Shown in pieces: positions 3,301-5,631 of a DNA stretch of 5,631 bases (position 1 is its first letter; the number at the start of each line of letters is the position of its first letter). The translations under genes were made by a program, and so were the position numbers. The DNA is taken from NCBI GenBank assembly GCA_937902305.1, contig CALDHV010000108.1:1-5631 (forward strand), written 5' to 3'. The notes beneath the pieces were generated by a model, which made no database searches, was not told the DNA's origin, and was given only the letters and a program-made list of their open reading frames with translations. This DNA comes from an uncultured Clostridia bacterium (GTDB lineage Bacteria > Bacillota > Clostridia > Oscillospirales > Acutalibacteraceae).

Positions 3301-5631
3301 ATAGCTCGCCGCCACGCCGTTGACGGTAGCGGTCAGCGTTGCGCCTGTACGGGCGGCGGTGACGCCCATCAGCCGGGTCGGCACCCACACGGTATTATTC
3401 CAGGTGTTGACGCGCGTGGCAAAGCGGCTGATATAGCTATCCAGCCACTCATCGCCGTTGATGCCCCACAGGATGCCGTTGCGCACCTGCGAAGCGCGGA
3501 TCGGATCGCTGAGTGTATAGATTTCCCTCTCGTTCATATCCGCGAGTGATTCCTTGAACACGCTCTCGTTGACATCATACATCGCATCCACGAAATCGCC
3601 CTTGGCAAAAAACTCCTCGGTCCACATCCGCGCGCCGAGCGTCTTCTCGGAATCGACATAGTGATACAGCGTTTTGTCGCCAAGTAATTCATAGTCATAG
3701 TCCCACGCCGGGCCTGCCATCAGCTTGCCGACCAGACCGTCGTCGTTGCCGTCGATGTACATATAGCAACTGGTCTTGAGAATATCACGCTGGGCAGTGA
3801 AGCAATCCAGCAGGAGCTTGCGCGCCTGACTTTCGAGATCAAAATAGTCGGTATAGTGCTTGCCCTTGGCGTTATAGCCGGTCTCGGAATACAGTGCGTC
3901 CTCTGCGTCCTGGATGAACGCGGTGATCTCTGCCATTTGCTCGATCGTCGCAAACTCCGGCGTATTCAGCACGCCCTGCGCGCCGTGACTGGTGACAAAC
4001 CAGCTCGGCTCACCAGCGCCGTCGTTATAGCGGGAATCCCATTCGATGAGGAATCCGCCGCCATTCTCCGCGACCGAATCGGTCGTGTAGCGGAAGGAAC
4101 GGATGCCGGTATCAAGGATCGCCTGCTCGGCAGGGGTCTTGTCCGGGGTATCGGCATCGACCGTGCGAAGCGTCTCCCCCTCGGTCATATCCGCCTCGTT
4201 GATATTGACGCGGAACTCGTTGATCTGCGGCTTTTCGATCAATAGGTAGGCGCCGCGGTTTTCGCCGTTGATGTACAGCTCGATCGGCTCAAAGGAGAAA
4301 GGCGACGCGCCGCCCATTTCACGGTACAGTGTCTGCGCGACCATATTGGACAACCCCGTGCGATCGGTCTGCTTGCCGTCAAAATTGACATTGTTGGCAA
4401 GCAACGTCCAGCTTTTTGCCTTGCCCGCGCCCTTGATCAGCTCCGTTTTCTTATCCAGCTTGACATTGTAGGATTTCTTGTCCCCGGACATATTCCAGCT
4501 TGCGTTGCCACGTCCCTTAAAGGAGGTGAACGCGAGCTGATCGAACAGCACCTTGCCGTCCGCATCCACGACCGTCACAGTGCCCTCCTCCGAGGCATTG
4601 CCCTTGACCTTGTGAATATAGGATAGCGATACATCGGAAAAGTCGATATGCATCGTGTTCAGTCGGCTCTTGGGGAGAGTGCGCAGAACCCGTTTGTTGC
4701 TGATCTGCCCCGTCACCTCGTTCATCTGATAGAAGGTGTAGTCCGTCTCGGGGGTCAGCCCGGTGAAGACCGTCGAGCTCTGCCAGGAGCAACCCTCGAT
4801 GCAGTAGACGCAATCCGTCCTCTGCGCCAGCACGATCGCGGTATCCGAGATGCCCGCGCTCTGCGGTGGCGCCATCGTTTCCTCCACCTTCACATCGTCG
4901 ATCAGCACCGTCGTGCCGGCGCGGTTATCCTTCGCATCCATTTCGAGAGAGAGGTGCAGGCCGTTCGATACCGTGCCGGCAAAAGCGTATTCCGCTTTTG
5001 TCCAGTCTCCGACGGCATCAAAGGAAGCCGCGACCTCGTTTGCGCCGCTTTCCTCCATCGTGCCCCAGTTGCAGGAGCCGTTGCGCAGATGGATGGTGCC
5101 GGAGGCGCCGCTCGGCAGAGCCGTAACCTTGTACCAGAAGGTCAGCCGATAGCCCTGCCCGACGGCGGCACTGAATGCCGCACCGTCATTCCCCGTCAGG
5201 CGGAAGCCGATCCACTCCCCGGCGGTCGATGTCGCGTTGGAGCCGGTCAGATATTGCAGTTTCATCACGCCGACCGTTCCGTTCGGGCAATCGGTTTCGT
5301 CGCTCACCTGCTCGGCGTGCATCGTATCGGCGTGATCCACCTTGTTGGTGCGGTTGGAATAGACCGATTTACCGCCCGAATACTCGTTGGCGTGGGTTTT
5401 ATTATAGTAGCCCACCGAAGCGGTTTCCTTAAAGGTGTTTTCCAGCACCACCTGCGGAACGCCGATCTGACTGACCGTCGTCTGGTCGATCAGCACCGTC
5501 GTGCCGGCGCGGTTGTCTATAGCATCCATTTCGAGAGAGAGATGGAAGCCGTTGGCGATCTCCGCCGTATAGGTCAGCGTCGCCAGCGTCCAGTCGCAGA
5601 TCTTATCAAAGCTCACCACCGTGACCGGCGT
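373..5631 (-). CDS. Dockerin-bearing extracellular protein with two CotH kinase-like domains (5' end outside window)
   Basis: The frame is open from the window edge to a TGA at 375-373, giving 1752 visible residues. A GTG at 5619-5617 is not the start: the four codons before it are open and it falls inside a duplicated beta-sandwich, so the true start and any signal peptide lie to the right. Domain order: partial glycan-binding-type module (1-55), full copy (58-251), small beta-domain (255-319), CotH-like (324-750), Ig-like (757-842), small beta-domain (847-912), CotH-like (917-1344), Ig-like (1346-1427), small beta-domain (1435-1507), beta-sandwich (1512-1616), dockerin (1621-1687), TTTTxAP repeats (1698-1739), tail (1740-1752). 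CotH domains (Pfam family CotH) have an atypical protein-kinase fold; Bacillus CotH phosphorylates spore-coat proteins. Dockerin-fused CotH proteins are known from cellulosome-forming Clostridia. Secretion and attachment to a cohesin scaffold are inferred; kinase activity is untested and an adhesive or structural role is equally possible. Confidence 0.93.
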   Translation of the reverse strand, partial: TPVTVVSFDKICDWTLATLTYTAEIANGFHLSLEMDAIDNRAGTTVLIDQTTVSQIGVPQVVLENTFKETASVGYYNKTHANEYSGGKSVYSNRTNKVDHADTMHAEQVSDETDCPNGTVGVMKLQYLTGSNATSTAGEWIGFRLTGNDGAAFSAAVGQGYRLTFWYKVTALPSGASGTIHLRNGSCNWGTMEESGANEVAASFDAVGDWTKAEYAFAGTVSNGLHLSLEMDAKDNRAGTTVLIDDVKVEETMAPPQSAGISDTAIVLAQRTDCVYCIEGCSWQSSTVFTGLTPETDYTFYQMNEVTGQISNKRVLRTLPKSRLNTMHIDFSDVSLSYIHKVKGNASEEGTVTVVDADGKVLFDQLAFTSFKGRGNASWNMSGDKKSYNVKLDKKTELIKGAGKAKSWTLLANNVNFDGKQTDRTGLSNMVAQTLYREMGGASPFSFEPIELYINGENRGAYLLIEKPQINEFRVNINEADMTEGETLRTVDADTPDKTPAEQAILDTGIRSFRYTTDSVAENGGGFLIEWDSRYNDGAGEPSWFVTSHGAQGVLNTPEFATIEQMAEITAFIQDAEDALYSETGYNAKGKHYTDYFDLESQARKLLLDCFTAQRDILKTSCYMYIDGNDDGLVGKLMAGPAWDYDYELLGDKTLYHYVDSEKTLGARMWTEEFFAKGDFVDAMYDVNESVFKESLADMNEREIYTLSDPIRASQVRNGILWGINGDEWLDSYISRFATRVNTWNNTVWVPTRLMGVTAARTGATLTATVNGVAASYQWYKLDPADPTKATAIGGATAATYTITEPGTFYVKVTGDPLGKNCGKTAAGDVAGSVMVSNPVEVQGLLPAPKLVSVADTVVVLEEQAGYEYAVNGGAWQSSPSFDGLTPDTEYVFTVKETATGKTSDWLTVRTLAQSGLKSLSIVISDVPLSYIHEVKGNASEEGTVTLTDASGNVLFDQRAYTSFKGRGNSSWDYSGDKKSYTLKLDKKAELIDGAGSAKSWVLVSHDMDFGGYYTDRTGLCNMVMQTLYRDMGGASPMAFEPVELYINGEARGLYLLIEKIQIDKERVNITEAKMTDGVTTRWVNADTQDKTSAEQAILDCGIREFKYSPDSVEKSKGGFLLEWDFRYASEASWFITRRGAQAVVSSPEYATLEQMAEITAFVQDAEDALFSDTGYNAKGKHYTDYFDMESLARKYLLDAFSMQVDMFAASCYMYIDGGADGLVGKLMAGPAWDYDIADLDNDGMFYDTQSSDGGLKAWLYQLLTKADFVDAMYDVNETVFKDLLADMNESGLEEMSDSLRPAEVRNGLLWGIDGDEWVDAYIARFATRTKSWNEKVWVPTRLLGATAVWDGTDFTAAVNGTATGYQWYEVDATRPWEMAAVPGATAATFTPMHGGLYLVKVTGTPLAKGKTAAGDVAGSVMYTAPASTKAAGPAAPTAPTAAEVTAFSVTLNATDGHEYSIDGVVWQTSPTFNTLTAETEYSFYQRIAETDTAFASAASEALTLTTPVAPAFTVTFAGEHFVVTTYATQDLSTPLEVGATSAIARNSDTGDQDSTGDGQVNFSIAAESGYHIVSLSITEGSSNYKNLKEVDTENFVYRITKITGDLTVTVTVEKDAPQFAYGDVDRNGKVDADDLTMLAKYVAKIIGSLEPEAARAADVTGDGKADSEDLTKMAKYIAKIINDLTPETVPTDPTQPTTTTAAPTTTTVAPTTTTKAPTTTTKAPTTTTKAPTTTTTAPLVIRDDHWVEVGF
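376..414 (-). other. 13-residue C-terminal tail after the Thr linker
   Basis: The last 13 residues, LVIRDDHWVEVGF, follow the Thr/Pro repeats and end at TGA. They contain no LPXTG motif, no membrane segment and no basic end, so this is not a sortase signal. The short mixed acidic/aromatic composition differs sharply from the linker, suggesting a small docking or recognition peptide, or the stub of a lost domain. Neither can be decided here. Confidence 0.6.
415..540 (-). repeat. Six 21-bp repeats encoding TTTTxAP
   Basis: Residues 1698-1739 are six perfect 7-residue units TTTTxAP, where x is A, V, K, K, K and T in order. The DNA is a 21-bp minisatellite. The three peptide-identical TTTTKAP units use different threonine, lysine, alanine and proline codons, so the peptide repeat is better conserved than the DNA. 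Thr/Pro linkers of this kind are flexible, often O-glycosylated segments of secreted proteins. It is unusual in lying after the dockerin rather than before it. Confidence 0.92.
571..771 (-). other. Dockerin domain (two calcium loops)
   Basis: Residues 1621-1687 hold two F-hand repeats. Loop 1 is DVDRNGKVDADD with calcium ligands D1624, D1626, N1628, D1632 and D1635; loop 2 is DVTGDGKADSED with D1659, T1661, D1663, D1667 and D1670. Each is followed by a near-symmetric helix, DLTMLAKYVAKII and DLTKMAKYIAKII. This is the classic dockerin layout, which binds a cohesin module in nanomolar or tighter fashion in cellulosomes and related complexes. The positions usually tied to cohesin choice (10 and 11 of each loop) read AD and SE, unlike the Ser/Thr pair of Clostridium thermocellum. 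No cohesin is visible in the window. Threonine at ligand position 3 of loop 2 is slightly unusual. Confidence 0.93.
784..1098 (-). other. Beta-sandwich of unnamed type next to the dockerin
   Basis: Residues 1512-1616 begin FTVTFAGEHFVVTTYATQDLS, contain a DTGDQDSTGDGQVNFSIAAESGYHIV segment, then YKNLKEVDTENFVYRITKITGDLTVTVTV. The strand-rich pattern and the closing ITGDLTVTVTV strand indicate a secreted beta-sandwich. Domains like this, with a DSTGDGQVNF core and a YKNLK...YRITK...GDLTVT ending, recur in ruminococcal secreted proteins as far as I recall, but I cannot name a family for it. A carbohydrate-binding or spacer role is possible. It lies immediately before the dockerin. Confidence 0.55.
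1111..1329 (-). other. Small beta-domain, copy 3
   Basis: Residues 1435-1507 show the same signature: HEYSIDGVVWQTSPTFNTLTAETEYSFYQRIAET and a closing LTLTT strand. Unlike copies 1 and 2 it is not followed by a CotH domain but by an unnamed beta-sandwich. It therefore looks like the start of a third repeat unit whose CotH part is absent or was replaced. Confidence 0.68.
1351..1596 (-). other. Ig-like domain, copy 2
   Basis: Residues 1346-1427 repeat the copy 1 pattern: FTAAV strand, GYQWYEV, GATAATFTPMHGGLYLVKVTG, then a short GKTAAGDVAGSVM segment close to that of copy 1. It lacks the NC of copy 1 before GKTAAGDV. An alanine/proline-rich linker follows, ahead of the third small beta-domain. 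Confidence 0.68.
1600..2883 (-). other. CotH kinase-like domain 2, with a DxDxDG loop after WDYD
   Basis: Residues 917-1344 repeat every landmark of domain 1: FKGRGNSSW (964-972), KKSYTLKLDKK (978-988), LYINGEARGLYLLIEK (from 1045), GGFLLEWD (1118-1125), GYNAKGKHYTDYFD and GPAWDYD, with WDYD at 1233-1236. The offset from domain 1 is exactly 590 residues at the WDYD motif. The two copies differ most just after WDYD. Here the chain runs IADLDNDG, whose DLDNDG (1239-1244) fits the DxDxDG calcium-loop pattern, whereas domain 1 has ELLGDKTLYHYVDSEK. All putative active-site residues are kept, so both copies may be functional. Substrate and activity are unknown. Confidence 0.88.
2896..3093 (-). other. 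Small beta-domain, copy 2
   Basis: Residues 847-912 repeat the same signature as copy 1: VVVLEE, YEYAVNGGAWQSSPSFDGLTPDTEYVF, and a closing WLTVRTL strand. The three cysteines of copy 1 are replaced here by non-cysteine residues, so this looks like the ordinary form. It precedes CotH domain 2 by only a few residues. Confidence 0.7.
3106..3363 (-). other. Ig-like domain, copy 1
   Basis: Residues 757-842 have an Ig-fold pattern: a TATV strand, then ASYQWYK with the core tryptophan, then AATYTITEPGTFYVKVTG, with the tyrosine-x-valine strand pairing opposite the tryptophan. A GKTAAGDVAGSVM segment follows and is nearly the same in copy 2. Such domains are common spacers in secreted bacterial proteins. 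No binding function can be read from the sequence. Confidence 0.7.
3385..4662 (-). other. CotH kinase-like domain 1
   Basis: Residues 324-750 show the CotH landmarks in order: FKGRGNASW (371-379), the KKSYNVKLDKK strand with a candidate nucleotide-contacting lysine (385-395), a SWTLLANN segment, a RTGLSNMVAQTLYREMGG helix, ELYINGENRGAYLLIEK (about 451-467), GGFLIEWD (525-532), a DYFD helix and GPAWDYD, whose WDYD (643-646) matches the conserved aspartate motif taken to bind metal in CotH proteins. All landmark residues are intact, so nothing suggests a dead domain. Known members phosphorylate Bacillus coat proteins, and fungal relatives act as host-binding invasins. The substrate here is unknown. 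About 425 residues is long for the family, through an inserted stretch after LLIEK. Confidence 0.88.
4675..4869 (-). other. Small beta-domain, copy 1, with a three-cysteine cluster
   Basis: Residues 255-319 follow the pattern AIVL, aromatic/charged hairpin, CSWQSSTVFTGLTPETDYTFYQ and a final VLRTL strand. This resembles the small fibronectin-III-like domains of clostridial surface proteins, which carry a Y-I-G-W-Q-S-F-GLTP-TEY-F signature. It sits directly before the first CotH domain, as copy 2 does before the second. This copy alone has cysteines at 274, 277 and 281. The likely role is spacing or packing against the CotH domain; that is inference. Confidence 0.7.
4879..5460 (-). other. Glycan-binding-type beta-sandwich module, copy 2 (complete)
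   Basis: Residues 58-251 form about 195 residues rich in beta-strand patterns and aromatic residues: GYYNKTH, GEWIGFRLTG, YRLTFWYKV, IHLRNGSCNWGTMEE, WTKAEYAF, then the closing HLSLEMDA and VLIDDVKVEE strands. The strand order and the buried FWYKV strand fit a CBM4/9-like jelly roll, a fold that binds polysaccharide in many secreted enzymes. The spacing to copy 1 is exactly 196 codons, and part of the DNA is almost identical between copies. Two cysteines (115 and 187) could form a disulphide. The ligand cannot be read from the sequence. It could also be a purely structural sandwich. Confidence 0.6.
5464..5631 (-). other. C-terminal part of a glycan-binding-type beta-sandwich, copy 1 (partial domain)
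   Basis: Visible residues 1-55 match the last quarter of the complete module that follows: SFDKICDW lines up with SFDAVGDW, then HLSLEMDA, DNRAGTTVLID and a final beta-strand. The pattern of a tryptophan after a short loop, a strand ending in SLEMDA, and a closing VLIDDV strand resembles CBM4/9-like jelly-roll modules, in which the closing strand completes the sandwich. The rest of the domain lies outside the window, and further copies could precede it. The assignment to a carbohydrate-binding family is by resemblance only. Confidence 0.6.

Noticed and set aside
5617..5619. GTG as the start codon of the large gene
   Set aside because: It falls inside a duplicated beta-sandwich, the frame stays open to the window edge, and no signal peptide follows it.

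Overview
The window looks like a moderately high-GC gut or rumen Bacillota genome, most likely an uncultured member of the Oscillospiraceae/Ruminococcaceae. That placement is inferred from three things: a dockerin-bearing, multi-domain extracellular protein, small "WQ-S-F-GLT-TEY-F" beta-domains of the kind common in clostridial surface proteins, and an intergenic cassette of short hairpins. No rRNA or marker gene is present, so it is only a family-level guess.

Layout. Bases 1-98 hold nothing that can be assigned; they may be the tail of a plus-strand gene lying to the left. Bases 99-133 form a strong hairpin with T-runs on both strands, a likely bidirectional terminator. Bases 152-334 hold an array of about seven short hairpins joined by the 7-mer TCGATAT or its reverse complement ATATCGA. 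A further perfect 12-bp hairpin at 335-362 ends 10 bases short of the stop codon of the large gene. Bases 373-5631 are one minus-strand coding region whose 5' end lies beyond the right edge. It shows 1752 residues.

The protein. From the visible N-terminus to the C-terminus it has: the end of one carbohydrate-binding-type beta-sandwich, a full second copy, then a module repeated at an exact 590-residue offset (small beta-domain, CotH kinase-like domain, Ig-like domain), then a third small beta-domain, a beta-sandwich of unnamed type, a dockerin with two calcium loops, six 7-residue TTTTxAP repeats, and a 13-residue tail. The simplest reading is a secreted protein that docks through its dockerin onto a cohesin-bearing scaffold or cell surface, contacts glycan through its N-terminal modules, and carries two atypical kinase-fold domains. 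Signal peptide, promoter and ribosome binding site are out of view.

The most interesting parts are the hairpin array, whose linkers flip orientation near its middle and whose units can re-pair over long range, and the doubled CotH plus dockerin plus glycan-binding architecture.

Residue numbers below count from the first whole codon at the right edge (bases 5631-5629).
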